Positions 26,326 to 35,121 of a stretch of 64,000 nt of DNA are shown here, one piece after another (the stretch's first letter is position 1; every line of letters starts with the position of its first letter). This DNA comes from Streptomyces sp. NBC_00582 (GTDB taxonomy: Bacteria; Actinomycetota; Actinomycetes; Streptomycetales; Streptomycetaceae), in assembly GCF_036345155.1 (NCBI RefSeq), contig NZ_CP107772.1:3534001-3598000 (forward strand), in the 5' to 3' direction. The position numbers were made by a program, and so were the translations under genes. Below the pieces are notes generated by a model, which searched no databases, was not told the origin of the DNA, and saw only the letters and a list, made by a program, of their open reading frames with translations.

Positions 26326-28667
26326 GCGCAGAAGAGTCCGACCAGTACCTGAACGTCGGCACCCGGCTCATCCGCCGCGACGCGGCCGAGCGCCTCACCG
26401 GCCACACCGCCTACACCGAGGACATCCGCCTCCCGGGGATGCTCTACGGCGTCCTCGTGCAGTCGCCCGTCGCGGCCGGCCGGCTCCGCCGCATCGACGT
26501 CGACCGGGCAGCGGCACTCGACGGGGTCGTCAAGGTACTGACGGCCGAGGACGTGACGGACCGCCGCTACGGGAACTACGTCAAGGACCAGCCGATCTTC
26601 GCCCGTGACCGGGTCAGGTTCGTCGGCGAACCCGTCGCGCTGGTCGCGGCCACCTCCCTGGCCGTCGCCCGCCGAGCGGCAGGCCTGGTCGAGGTCGACA
26701 TCGAGGCGACCACACCCGTCGTCGACCTCCGAGAGGCACTGACGAGCACCGAGGTGCTGGTGCACGACCGAGACACGAACGTCATCGAGGACGTCCACAT
26801 CTCGCGAGGCGACGTCGACGCCGTCTTCCATACGGCACACGCCGTGGTGCACACCGAGATCGAGTCGCACCGGGCACACCAGGCCTACCTGGAACCACGA
26901 GCCGTGACCGCCGCGCCCGCACCCGGCGGGTTCTCGCTGATCATGAGCACCCAACAGCCGTTCGGGGTACGCGCCCAGCTCGCCGAGCTGTTCGACCTCC
27001 CCACCGGCGCCATCGAGGTGCGGGTGCCCGCCATCGGCGGCGGCTTCGGCGGCAAGCTGCACCTGCTGTTCGCACCCCAGGCAACCGCGATGACCCTGGC
27101 CACCGGTCGCCCCGTCCAGATCGTCTGCTCCCGCGCGGAGGACATGGCGACCGGCAACCCGCGCGAGAACTCGATCGTGCGCATGTCCAGCGCGGTCGAC
27201 GAATCGGGCCGCATCCTGGCCCGCAGGTGCGACGTCGTGCTCGACGCCGGCGCGTACGCGATGGACACCCCCGTCCTGACCTCGATGGCCGCGTTCTACG
27301 CGACCGGCCCCTACCGCATCGACACCCTCGACATCCGAGGACGTGCGGTCTACACCAACACCTGTCCCACCGGCTCGTTCCGCGGCCCGTCCGGCCCGCA
27401 GATGGTCTACGCCGCCGAGGCCCAGATCGAGGACATCGCCCAACAACTCGGGCTCGACCCCGCAGAGGTCCGACGACGCAACTTCATCGGCGAAGGCGAC
27501 CGCGGCCCCACCGGCGAGCTCATCACCCTCCGCGGGACGACCGAGGAGTGCATGCGGGTCGTCGAGAGCCGCCTCCAGCGATGGCGGCAGGCCGACGTCG
27601 CCCCGGGCGACCACCGGCGACGCGGCTACGGGCTCGCCTGCGCATGGTGGTCCACCCTCGGCACGCCGTCGGCCGCGGCCGTCGAACTGCACGAGGACGG
27701 CACCGCGACGCTCTCCTCGGGCGGAACCGAGATCGGGACCGGCGCCATCTCGACCGCCTTGCCGAGCATGGTCGCCGAAGAGCTCGGACTGCGGCTCGAC
27801 CGCGTCATCCTGAAGTCCGGCGGCACCCGGGACTCACCCTACGACTCAGGCTCCCGTGGCAGCCGCACCATGTTCGCCACCGGCAACGCCACGGTCCTCG
27901 CCGCTCGCGCCGTCGCCGAGCAGATCAGGAACGAAGCGTCACGGCTGCTCGAGGTCGACCCTGCCGACCTGGTGCTCCGCGAAGGGCGTGTCGAGGTCAA
28001 GGGCGCCCCGGAGACCGGCATGACCATCGCCGAAGTGTCCGCATCCGCTCACCTGCATTCCGGCCCGGTGGTCGCGACCGGTCGATACCGAGCAGAGCTC
28101 GCCCCCGTCGAAGGCTCCGACCTGCAGGGCGCCCGCTTCCTCAGACTGGGTGAGCCCACCTTCCACTGCCACGGCGTGGAGATCGCCCTGGACGAGGAGA
28201 CCGGACGCGTCGACGTCCTCAACTTCGTCGCCGTCCATGACGTCGGCAGGGTCGTCAACCCCGTCGGCGCACGCGGACAGGTCGAGGGAGGCGTTGTGCA
28301 GGGCATCGGCTACGCCCTGACGGAGAACCTCCGGACAAACGACGCGGGCGTCATCGTCAACGGCAACCTCCACGACTACCGGCTTCCGACCATCGCCGAC
28401 GTACCGCCGAACATCGAGACCGTCTTCATCGAGACCAACCACTCGCACACCGGACCGTTCGGAGCCAAGGGCCTGGGCGAGCCGCCGGTGATCCTCCCGG
28501 CGGCGGCCATCGGATCGGCGCTCCGTGACCTCCTCGGAGTACAGCCGTACCACCTTCCCCTGGATGCGGACCGGGTTGTCCTCACGATGGCCGAGCGGGG
28601 CTCTCGTCCGGCGCCGGGGTCGCCTCCGTCGACAGCGCGCCCACCGAAACCGGAGGTCGGGGGGTGA
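26322..28667 (+). CDS. Molybdenum hydroxylase catalytic (large) subunit
   Basis: A 781-residue molybdenum-cytosine-dinucleotide-type subunit of the xanthine dehydrogenase/CoxL superfamily. The ald_Xan_dh N-terminal domain (residues 1-140) contains TGHTAYTEDIRLPGMLYG. The molybdopterin-binding part has GGGFGGKLH, TGSFRGPSGPQ, SGGTEIGTG and DVGRVVNPVGARGQVEGG in pieces, and the active-site glutamate in GAKGLGEPP. The CO dehydrogenase CSFR active-site loop is absent: TGSFRGPSGPQ is the corresponding segment and has no selenyl-cysteine-type Cys, so it is a hydroxylase of carbon atoms next to a ring nitrogen or of aldehydes, not a CO dehydrogenase. Substrate by context: an N-heteroaromatic compound such as a pyridine carboxylate. 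The C-terminal end is proline/serine-rich. Confidence 0.92.
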   Translation: MSAEESDQYLNVGTRLIRRDAAERLTGHTAYTEDIRLPGMLYGVLVQSPVAAGRLRRIDVDRAAALDGVVKVLTAEDVTDRRYGNYVKDQPIFARDRVRFVGEPVALVAATSLAVARRAAGLVEVDIEATTPVVDLREALTSTEVLVHDRDTNVIEDVHISRGDVDAVFHTAHAVVHTEIESHRAHQAYLEPRAVTAAPAPGGFSLIMSTQQPFGVRAQLAELFDLPTGAIEVRVPAIGGGFGGKLHLLFAPQATAMTLATGRPVQIVCSRAEDMATGNPRENSIVRMSSAVDESGRILARRCDVVLDAGAYAMDTPVLTSMAAFYATGPYRIDTLDIRGRAVYTNTCPTGSFRGPSGPQMVYAAEAQIEDIAQQLGLDPAEVRRRNFIGEGDRGPTGELITLRGTTEECMRVVESRLQRWRQADVAPGDHRRRGYGLACAWWSTLGTPSAAAVELHEDGTATLSSGGTEIGTGAISTALPSMVAEELGLRLDRVILKSGGTRDSPYDSGSRGSRTMFATGNATVLAARAVAEQIRNEASRLLEVDPADLVLREGRVEVKGAPETGMTIAEVSASAHLHSGPVVATGRYRAELAPVEGSDLQGARFLRLGEPTFHCHGVEIALDEETGRVDVLNFVAVHDVGRVVNPVGARGQVEGGVVQGIGYALTENLRTNDAGVIVNGNLHDYRLPTIADVPPNIETVFIETNHSHTGPFGAKGLGEPPVILPAAAIGSALRDLLGVQPYHLPLDADRVVLTMAERGSRPAPGSPPSTARPPKPEVGG

Positions 28668-28792
28668 AGTGGTTCCAGAGCCTGGTGCGCTTCCTCAGCG
28701 GCGCCTTCGACGGCGTCACCAAGGCATGGAGCAAGGGCGACCCCTCGTCGCCGCCGGAGCCGCCGTCGCCGCCGGTCACGCCCCCGTGGTGA
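28664..28792 (+). CDS. Small 42-residue protein coupled to the molybdenum subunit
   Basis: A short gene not seen by length-limited gene callers. Its GTG overlaps the large-subunit stop as GTGA, with GGAGG 7 bases upstream. The product has an amphipathic N-terminal helix (MKWFQSLVRFLSGAFDGV) and a proline/serine tail (SSPPEPPSPPVTPPW). It resembles no family known to me. The exact four-base overlap and good ribosome binding site are the same signals used throughout this operon, so translation is likely. It may be a membrane tether, assembly factor or regulator for the hydroxylase. Confidence 0.6.
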   Translation: MKWFQSLVRFLSGAFDGVTKAWSKGDPSSPPEPPSPPVTPPW

Positions 28793-28892
28793 GACACCTG
28801 ACGCCGGGTGCCCATCCAAGCTCAGCCGGCCACCGTCACCGCGACGGCCGGATCGTCGGAGCCCGCCCCTCACCTCCACGGAGACAGGCCCC

Positions 28893-30044
28893 ATGCTGAA
28901 CATCGCGCGGACACTGCTCTGCTGGTTGCGCGACACACGCCCCTTCGCCCTGGCCACCGTCGTCGACGTCCGCGGCAGCGCACCCCTGCCCATCGGCACA
29001 GCCGTAGCGGTGAACGCGGACGGCGACGCGGTCGGCAGCGTCTCCGGCGGCTGCGTCGAGGGCGCGGTCTACGACATGTGCCGGCAAGTGCTTCGCGAGG
29101 GGGGCACCCCTCACCGTGCCCGGTTCGGGTATTCCGACGACGACGCCTTCGCGGTGGGCCTGACGTGCGGCGGCGAACTCGATGTCCTCGTCCAGGCTGT
29201 CGATCCCGCGGCGCAGTCGCACATCGGCGCGGCCCTCGACGAGGTTGTGCAGGGCCTGCCCGTCGCCGTGGCCCAGGTCGTGGACGGGCCGGCCGATCTC
29301 CTCGGGGCGACACTCGGCGTTCTCGGGGACGGCCAGGTCATCTCCGGGACGCTGGACAACGGCCCGGTGGACACCGTGGTGGTGGACGAGGCCCTTGCCC
29401 TGCTGCGCGCGGGGCGCACCGCCCGCGTCACGCTGGGCGGGACCGGACAGGGCTGCCCAGGGCCACTGTCCGTCCTCGTGCATGTCCACGCGTCCCGCCC
29501 GCGCATGCTGGTTTTCGGCGCCGTGGACTTCGCCGCCGCTCTCAGCCAGGCCGGGGCCTTCCTGGGCTACCGGGTCACGGTGTGCGACGCCCGGCCCGTC
29601 TTCGCCACCGCGGCGCGCTTTCCGTACGCGGACGAGGTCGTGGCCGACTGGCCCCACCGCTACCTGGAACGCACCGAGGTGGACGCGCGTACCGCCGTGT
29701 GCGTCCTCACTCACGACGCGAAGTTCGACGTTCCCCTGCTGCGTCTGGCGCTGGCCCTGCCCGTCGGCTACATCGGCGCCATGGGATCCAGGCGTACCCA
29801 CGACGAACGCCTGCGCCTGCTGCGGGAAGAAGGCGTGAGCGAAGAACAGCTGGCCCGGCTGTGCTCCCCGATCGGCCTGGACCTCGGTGCGCGCACACCC
29901 GAGGAGACGGCGGTGTCCATCACAGCGGAGATCATCGCCCGGATCGGCGGGGGCACGGGCCTGCCCCTGTCCCGGGGCACGGGCCCGATCCACCACACCG
30001 CGCCGCTGGTCACAGGCCCGCGATCACGTTCCAGCGCCGGGTGA
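28893..30044 (+). CDS. XdhC/CoxI family molybdenum cofactor insertion protein
   Basis: A 383-residue XdhC-type chaperone, which binds and matures (sulfurates, protects) the molybdenum cofactor before its insertion into xanthine dehydrogenase-type enzymes. The N-terminal XdhC_CoxI domain contains ATVVDVRGSAPLPIGTAVAV in pieces, GSVSGGCVEGAV and GLTCGGELDVLV, with the two conserved cysteines. The C-terminal Rossmann domain has RMLVFGAVDFAAALSQ, VLTHDAKFDVPLL and YIGAMGSRRTHDERL. It follows the three hydroxylase subunits and the small gene. Its last 35 bases run antisense into the end of the potD-like gene, and the last residues do not look conserved, suggesting the original end was lost or moved at an insertion boundary. 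Confidence 0.9.
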   Translation: MLNIARTLLCWLRDTRPFALATVVDVRGSAPLPIGTAVAVNADGDAVGSVSGGCVEGAVYDMCRQVLREGGTPHRARFGYSDDDAFAVGLTCGGELDVLVQAVDPAAQSHIGAALDEVVQGLPVAVAQVVDGPADLLGATLGVLGDGQVISGTLDNGPVDTVVVDEALALLRAGRTARVTLGGTGQGCPGPLSVLVHVHASRPRMLVFGAVDFAAALSQAGAFLGYRVTVCDARPVFATAARFPYADEVVADWPHRYLERTEVDARTAVCVLTHDAKFDVPLLRLALALPVGYIGAMGSRRTHDERLRLLREEGVSEEQLARLCSPIGLDLGARTPEETAVSITAEIIARIGGGTGLPLSRGTGPIHHTAPLVTGPRSRSSAG

Positions 30045-31200
30045 ACTCCAGCCGTTCCGTGGAGGTGATGTCGCGGGCGACGGCGAGGCGGGCGCGCATC
30101 CGGTCGTCGGGGAAGATCAGCGGATTGTCGGCGAGGGCGGCGGTCTCCTCGTCGTCGGAGTCGGCGAGGACCGCCTGGGCGGCGGGGACGGGACAGACGT
30201 AGTTGACCCAGGCCGCGAGTTCGGCGGCGGCCTCGGGCTCGTAGTAGTAGTCGACGAGCCGCTCCGCGTTGGCCTTGTGGCGGGCGAGGTCGGGGATCAT
30301 CAGGGAGTCCGACCACAGCTCCCCGCCCTCCTCGGGGACGACGAAGCGGATGTCGGGGTTGTCCGCCTGGAGCTGGATGACGTCCCCCGAGTACGCCTGG
30401 CAGGCCAGGACGTCCCCGCCGACCAGGTCCTTGGTGTAGTCGTTGCCGGTGAAGCGGCGGATCTGTCCGCTCCTGACCTGCTTCGACACCTGGTCGCACA
30501 CGGTGTGGAAGTCGTCCGCCGTCCACCGTGTGATGTCCACGCCGTTGCCCTGCATCAGCAGCGCGAACGCCTCGTCCAGCCCCGAGAGCAGGGTGACCCG
30601 GCCCTTGAGATCGCTCGCCCACAGGTCGGCCACGCCGCGGATCTCGCGGCCCAGCTCGCGCCGGTTGTAGGCGATGCCGGTGATGCCCGACTGGTAGGGC
30701 ACGGTGTACCTGCGGCCGGGGTCGAAGGCGGGGGAACGCAGCAGCGGGTCCAGATACTCGGCCACATGCGGCTGACGGTCCCGGTCCATCTCCTGGACCC
30801 AGCCCAGCCGTACGAAACGCGCGCACATCCAGTCACTGATGACGATCAGGTCCCGGCCGGTCTCCTGGTGGTTCATCAGCGAGGGGCTGATCTTGCCGAA
30901 GAACTCGTCGTTGTCGTTGATCTCCTCGACGTAGTCGACGGATGTCCCGGTGCGTTCGGTGAAGGCGTCCAGCGTCGGGCGGCGCGTCGGGTCGTCGTCG
31001 TCCGTGTCGATGTACAACGGCCAGTTGGCCCAGGTCAGCCGTTTGTCGGCGGCCGAGGCATCAGGTGCGGCCCGGTCACCGGGCTGCACATAGGCGGCCT
31101 GCACCCCACACCCGGCGAGAGCGCCGACGGCGGCGGTGGAGCCGAGGCCCCGGAGAAGCGTGCGGCGGGAGAGCGGGGATGTCCTCGGTGTGAGCGCCAT
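30010..31200 (-). CDS. Polyamine ABC transporter substrate-binding lipoprotein (PotD-like)
   Basis: A 396-residue periplasmic-type binding protein of the spermidine/putrescine PotD family. The N-terminus combines a twin-arginine motif (SPLSRRTLLRGLG) with a lipobox LAGC at residue 31, so it is probably a Tat-exported lipoprotein. Mature features include LTWANWPLYIDTD, VDYVEEINDNDEFFGKI, DLIVISDWM, the VPYQSGITGIAYNRREL hinge and NYVCPVPAAQAVL, all PotD-like. The ATG at 31200 gives the canonical signal; a TTG 36 bases upstream is an alternative. The ATPase and permease genes that should follow are not present in the window: the gene ends against the converging XdhC gene. It lies downstream of the aldehyde dehydrogenase of polyamine catabolism. 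Confidence 0.88.
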   Translation of the reverse strand: MALTPRTSPLSRRTLLRGLGSTAAVGALAGCGVQAAYVQPGDRAAPDASAADKRLTWANWPLYIDTDDDDPTRRPTLDAFTERTGTSVDYVEEINDNDEFFGKISPSLMNHQETGRDLIVISDWMCARFVRLGWVQEMDRDRQPHVAEYLDPLLRSPAFDPGRRYTVPYQSGITGIAYNRRELGREIRGVADLWASDLKGRVTLLSGLDEAFALLMQGNGVDITRWTADDFHTVCDQVSKQVRSGQIRRFTGNDYTKDLVGGDVLACQAYSGDVIQLQADNPDIRFVVPEEGGELWSDSLMIPDLARHKANAERLVDYYYEPEAAAELAAWVNYVCPVPAAQAVLADSDDEETAALADNPLIFPDDRMRARLAVARDITSTERLEFTRRWNVIAGL

Positions 31201-31342
31201 GGCCGCAGCATGTCGCCCGGGGCTGTGGACGGACAATGGACAAGGCGTCCGTTCCGCTCCGCGCCGCTCGACGCAGCGTCGATTCCGGGGGGAACCGGGT
31301 CCCGGCCGTCACCGCGGCCGGGACAGGCGGCAGGGGAACACC

Positions 31343-31379
31343 GCGGCCCCGGACGGGAGTCGGTCCCGGCCGGGGCCGC
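31343..31379 (-). terminator. Hairpin between the aldehyde dehydrogenase and potD-like genes
   Basis: A 10-bp stem GCGGCCCCGG / CCGGGGCCGC with a 17-nt loop lies about 45 bases after the aldehyde dehydrogenase stop. A 9-bp tandem repeat (GAGGACGGA, three copies, 31393-31419) lies between the stop and the hairpin. Confidence 0.65.
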
Positions 31380-31424
31380 GCGGCGCGTCGTAGAGGACGG
31401 AGAGGACGGAGAGGACGGTCTGGA

Positions 31425-32864
31425 CTACGCGTCCAGGGACGTCATCACGTGCTTGATGCGCGTGTAGTCGTCGAAGCCGTACCCCGAGAGGTCCTTGCCG
31501 TAGCCGGACTTCTTGAAGCCGCCGTGCGGCATCTCCGCGACCAGCGGGATGTGGGTGTTGATCCACACGCAGCCGAAGTCGAGCTTCTTCGACATCCGCA
31601 TCGCGCGCCCGTGGTCCTTGGTCCACACCGAGGAGGCGAGGGCGTACTCGACGCCGTTGGCCCACCGCACCGCCTGCTCCTCGTCCGAGAAGGACTGGAC
31701 GGTGATGACCGGGCCGAAGACCTCCTTCTGGATGATCTCGTCGTCCTGCTTCAGCCCGGAGACGACGGTCGGCGCGTAGAAGTAGCCCTTGTCGCCGACC
31801 TGGTGGCCGCCGGCCTCGACCTTGGCGTGCGCGGGCAGCCGCTCGATGAAGCCGGAGACCTGCCGGAGCTGGTTGGGGTTGTTCAGGGGGCCGTACAGGA
31901 CGTCCTCGTCGTCCGGCTGCCCGGTCTTCGTCTCGGCCGCTGCCTTGGCGAGCGCCGCGACGAACTCGTCGTGGATCGACTCCTGGACGAGGACGCGGGT
32001 GGCCGCCGTACAGTCCTGGCCGGCGTTGAAGAAGCCCGCCACCGAGATGTCCTCGACGGCCTTCGGGATGTCGGTGTCCTCGAAGACGACGACCGGCGCC
32101 TTGCCGCCCAGCTCCAGGTGGACGCGCTTGACGTCCTTGGCCGCGGACTCGGCGACGGACATGCCCGCGCGCACCGAGCCGGTGATGGAGGCCATCGCCG
32201 GGGTGGGGTGCTCGACCATCAGCCGGCCGGTGTCACGGTCGCCGGTGACGACGTTGAAGACGCCCTTGGGCAGGATCGAGCCGAGGATCTCGGCGATCAG
32301 CACGGTGGAGGCGGGGGTGGTGTCCGAGGGCTTCAGGACGACCGTGTTGCCGGCCGCGATCGCCGGGGCGAACTTCCACACGGCCATCATCATCGGGTAG
32401 TTCCACGGCGCGACCTGCGCGCAGACGCCGACCGGCTCACGGCGGACGATGGACGTCATCCCGTCCATGTACTCGCCCGCGCTGCGCCCCTCCAGCATCC
32501 GGGCCGCCCCCGCGAAGAAGCGGATCTGGTCGACCATCGGCGGGATCTCCTCGGAGCGGGTCAGCCCGACCGGCTTGCCCGTGTTCTCCACCTCGGCCGC
32601 GATGAGTTCCTCGGCGCGCTCCTCGAAGGCGTCCGCGATCTTCAGCAGGGCCTTCTGCCGCTCGGCCGGGGTGGTGTCCCGCCAGCCCGGGAAGGCCGCG
32701 GCGGCGGCCGCCATCGCGGCGTCCACGTCCGCCGCACCGGACAGCGGCGCGGTCGCGTACGCCTCGCCCGTCGCGGGGTTGACCACCTCGGTGGTCCGTC
32801 CGTCGGCGGCGTCCCGGAACTCACCGTCGATGTAGTTGCGCAGACGACGCAGCTCGGTGCTCAC
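31425..32864 (-). CDS. Gamma-aminobutyraldehyde dehydrogenase-like enzyme
   Basis: A 479-residue NAD-dependent aldehyde dehydrogenase with all catalytic motifs intact: APWNYPMMM and VLKPSDTTP (cofactor site), HLELGGKAPVVV (general-base Glu), FFNAGQDCTAATR (catalytic Cys near residue 281) and EVFGPVITV. Its closest pattern is the betaine/4-aminobutyraldehyde group (PatD/Prr), including VEYALASSVWTKDHGRA and HGGFKKSGYGKDLS near the end. The GTG start has GGAGGG upstream. The neighbours are a PotD-like protein, an Lrp regulator and a putrescine/GABA-type aminotransferase, so it probably oxidises 4-aminobutanal from putrescine to GABA. The Lrp gene is divergent, with a 165-bp control region between them. 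Confidence 0.9.
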   Translation of the reverse strand: MSTELRRLRNYIDGEFRDAADGRTTEVVNPATGEAYATAPLSGAADVDAAMAAAAAAFPGWRDTTPAERQKALLKIADAFEERAEELIAAEVENTGKPVGLTRSEEIPPMVDQIRFFAGAARMLEGRSAGEYMDGMTSIVRREPVGVCAQVAPWNYPMMMAVWKFAPAIAAGNTVVLKPSDTTPASTVLIAEILGSILPKGVFNVVTGDRDTGRLMVEHPTPAMASITGSVRAGMSVAESAAKDVKRVHLELGGKAPVVVFEDTDIPKAVEDISVAGFFNAGQDCTAATRVLVQESIHDEFVAALAKAAAETKTGQPDDEDVLYGPLNNPNQLRQVSGFIERLPAHAKVEAGGHQVGDKGYFYAPTVVSGLKQDDEIIQKEVFGPVITVQSFSDEEQAVRWANGVEYALASSVWTKDHGRAMRMSKKLDFGCVWINTHIPLVAEMPHGGFKKSGYGKDLSGYGFDDYTRIKHVMTSLDA

Positions 32865-33029
32865 TGCCGGCCCTCCAAGTCCAGGTGTCCATTCACTGAG
32901 ACACCCACATTAGTCCGCAGGCCCACGTTTTCAACACCCCCGCTCGGGTCAAGGCTGCGGAATCCGCAGATCTCGATGACGTAAACAACGAATTTCATCG
33001 CCTCGGCCTTGCGGAACTGTCGAGACGTC

Positions 33030-33554
33030 GTGCACAGTGAGGCCGTGGCCAGTCGAAGCGCAGAGCACAGGGACGGCGGGAACTCCCGTGAGTCCAGGAA
33101 CGGCACCCCCCATCTGGATGCCGTCAGCCTCGCCATCATCGAGCAGCTGCAGCAGGACGGCCGCCGGCCGTACGCCGCGATCGGCAAGGCCGTCGGCCTG
33201 TCCGAGGCGGCCGTGCGCCAGCGCGTGCAGAAGCTGCTCGACCAGGGCGTGATGCAGATCGTCGCCGTCACGGACCCGCTCACCGTGGGTTTCCGGCGTC
33301 AGGCGATGGTCGGGCTGCACGTCGAGGGCGATGTGGAGTCGATAGCCGAGGCGCTCACCGACATGCCCGAGGTCGAGTACGTGGTGATGACCGCGGGCTC
33401 GTTCGACATCCTCGCCGAGATCGTCTGCGAGGACGACGACCACCTGCTGGACGTCATCAACAAACGCATCCGTGCCCTGCCCGGCGTGCGCTCCACCGAG
33501 AGCTTCGTCTACCTGAAGCTGAAGAAGCAGACCTACATGTGGGGAACCCGATAA
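33030..33554 (+). CDS. Lrp/AsnC family regulator of polyamine/GABA catabolism
   Basis: About 174 residues. LDAVSLAIIEQLQQDGRRPY, AAIGKAVGLSEAAVRQRVQK is the HTH domain; the RAM domain carries VGFRRQAMVGLHVEGDVES, VEYVVMTAGSFDILAEIVCE and LPGVRSTESFVYLKLKKQ. A GTG at 33030 or 33045 is the likely start; neither has a strong ribosome binding site. The 3' end overlaps the aminotransferase start, so the two are co-expressed, and the divergent aldehyde dehydrogenase is the other probable target. Confidence 0.88.
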   Translation: MHSEAVASRSAEHRDGGNSRESRNGTPHLDAVSLAIIEQLQQDGRRPYAAIGKAVGLSEAAVRQRVQKLLDQGVMQIVAVTDPLTVGFRRQAMVGLHVEGDVESIAEALTDMPEVEYVVMTAGSFDILAEIVCEDDDHLLDVINKRIRALPGVRSTESFVYLKLKKQTYMWGTR

Positions 33555-34921
33555 CCGTGACCGAGAAGGACCTCAGCCGCACCGCGTACGACCACTTGTG
33601 GATGCACTTCACCCGCATGTCCTCGTACGAGAACTCGCCCGTGCCGACCATCGTCCGGGGCGAGGGCACCCACATCTACGACGACAAGGGCAAGCGCTAC
33701 CTGGACGGCCTCGCCGGCCTGTTCGTGGTCCAGGCCGGCCACGGCCGCACGGAGCTGGCCGAGACCGCCTTCAAGCAGGCGCAGGAGCTGGCGTTCTTCC
33801 CGGTGTGGTCCTACGCCCACCCCAAGGCCGTCGAGCTGGCGGAGCGCCTCGCCGACCACGCGCCGGGCGACCTCAACAAGGTCTTCTTCACCACGGGCGG
33901 CGGCGAGGCCGTCGAGACCGCCTGGAAGCTGGCCAAGCAGTACTTCAAGCTCACCGGCAAGCCGACCAAGCACAAGGTCATCTCCCGCGCGGTCGCCTAC
34001 CACGGCACCCCGCAGGGCGCCCTGTCCATCACCGGCCTGCCGGCCCTGAAGGCCCCCTTCGAGCCGCTCGTGCCCGGCGCCCACAAGGTGCCGAACACCA
34101 ACATCTACCGCGCCCCGATCTTCGGCGACGACCCCGAGGCCTTCGGCCGCTGGGCCGCCGACCAGATCGAGCAGCAGATCCTCTTCGAGGGCCCGGACAC
34201 GGTCGCCGCGGTCTTCCTGGAGCCGGTCCAGAACGCGGGCGGCTGCTTCCCGCCCCCGCCCGGCTACTTCCAGCGGGTCCGCGAGATCTGCGACCAGTAC
34301 GACGTCCTGCTCGTCTCCGACGAGGTCATCTGCGCCTTCGGCCGGCTCGGCACGATGTTCGCCTGCGACAAGTTCGGCTACGTCCCGGACATGATCACCT
34401 GCGCCAAGGGCATGACGTCCGGCTACTCCCCCATCGGCGCGTGCATCGTCTCCGACCGGCTCGCCGAGCCGTTCTACAAGGGGGACAACACCTTCCTGCA
34501 CGGCTACACCTTCGGCGGCCACCCGGTGTCGGCGGCGGTGGGCCTCGCCAACCTCGACCTGTTCGAGCGCGAGGGGCTGAACCAGCACGTCCTCGACAAC
34601 GAGTCCGCGTTCCGCGCGACGCTGGAGAAGCTGCACGACCTGCCGATCGTCGGCGACGTCCGCGGCAACGGCTTCTTCTACGGCATCGAGCTCGTCAAGG
34701 ACAAGGCGACCAAGGAGTCCTTCGACGCGGACGAGACCGAGCGCGTCCTGTACGGCTTCCTCTCGAAGGCCCTCTTCGACAACGGCCTGTACTGCCGTGC
34801 CGACGACCGCGGCGACCCGGTCGTCCAGCTCGCCCCGCCGCTGATCTCCAACCAGGAGACCTTCGACGAGATCGAGCAGATCCTGCGCGCCACGCTGACG
34901 GAGGCGTGGACGAAGCTGTGA
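33539..34921 (+). CDS. Class III aminotransferase (putrescine/GABA/beta-alanine type)
   Basis: A 460-residue pyridoxal-phosphate aminotransferase. The PLP-binding lysine is in MITCAKGMTSGYSPIGA, the ring-nitrogen aspartate in LLVSDEVICAFGRLG, and TTGGGEAVETAWKLAKQY is the phosphate-binding turn. LDGLAGLFVVQAGHGR and GYTFGGHPVSAAVGLAN are typical of the omega-amino-acid:pyruvate/putrescine aminotransferase branch. GTG at 33539 (overlapping the regulator by 16 bases) and GTG at 33557 are alternative starts; the second matches the conserved TEKDLSRT beginning. Together with the aldehyde dehydrogenase it would carry putrescine to GABA or GABA to succinic semialdehyde. A terminator follows. Confidence 0.9.
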   Translation: MGNPITVTEKDLSRTAYDHLWMHFTRMSSYENSPVPTIVRGEGTHIYDDKGKRYLDGLAGLFVVQAGHGRTELAETAFKQAQELAFFPVWSYAHPKAVELAERLADHAPGDLNKVFFTTGGGEAVETAWKLAKQYFKLTGKPTKHKVISRAVAYHGTPQGALSITGLPALKAPFEPLVPGAHKVPNTNIYRAPIFGDDPEAFGRWAADQIEQQILFEGPDTVAAVFLEPVQNAGGCFPPPPGYFQRVREICDQYDVLLVSDEVICAFGRLGTMFACDKFGYVPDMITCAKGMTSGYSPIGACIVSDRLAEPFYKGDNTFLHGYTFGGHPVSAAVGLANLDLFEREGLNQHVLDNESAFRATLEKLHDLPIVGDVRGNGFFYGIELVKDKATKESFDADETERVLYGFLSKALFDNGLYCRADDRGDPVVQLAPPLISNQETFDEIEQILRATLTEAWTKL

Positions 34922-34940
34922 TCTTCCGCTGAGGTGATCA

Positions 34941-34996
34941 GCACCGGCCCCGGTGCCTGCCGTTCGAGTGAGAAACGGCGGCCCGGGGCCGTGTGC
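34941..34996 (+). terminator. Hairpin terminator after the aminotransferase
   Basis: An extended stem with outer arms GCACCGGCCCCGG and CCGGGGCCGTGTGC (one bulge) and an inner GCCGTT/AACGGC pairing, 20 bases after the stop codon. Confidence 0.75.
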
Positions 34997-35121
34997 TGTA
35001 CCGATGCCCGCCGCCGCCTCCTTAGCGTGCTCGTGACCGATCGGCCCTGCCTTCGTTCCCCCTTCGTTCCTCCGGACGGGGGACAGGCGCGGAATACGGA
35101 TCTGAACCGAGGTGTACGCCC

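Noticed and set aside
26322..28667. Large subunit as a carbon monoxide dehydrogenase
   Set aside because: The CO dehydrogenase active-site cysteine loop is absent; only the general hydroxylase motifs are present.
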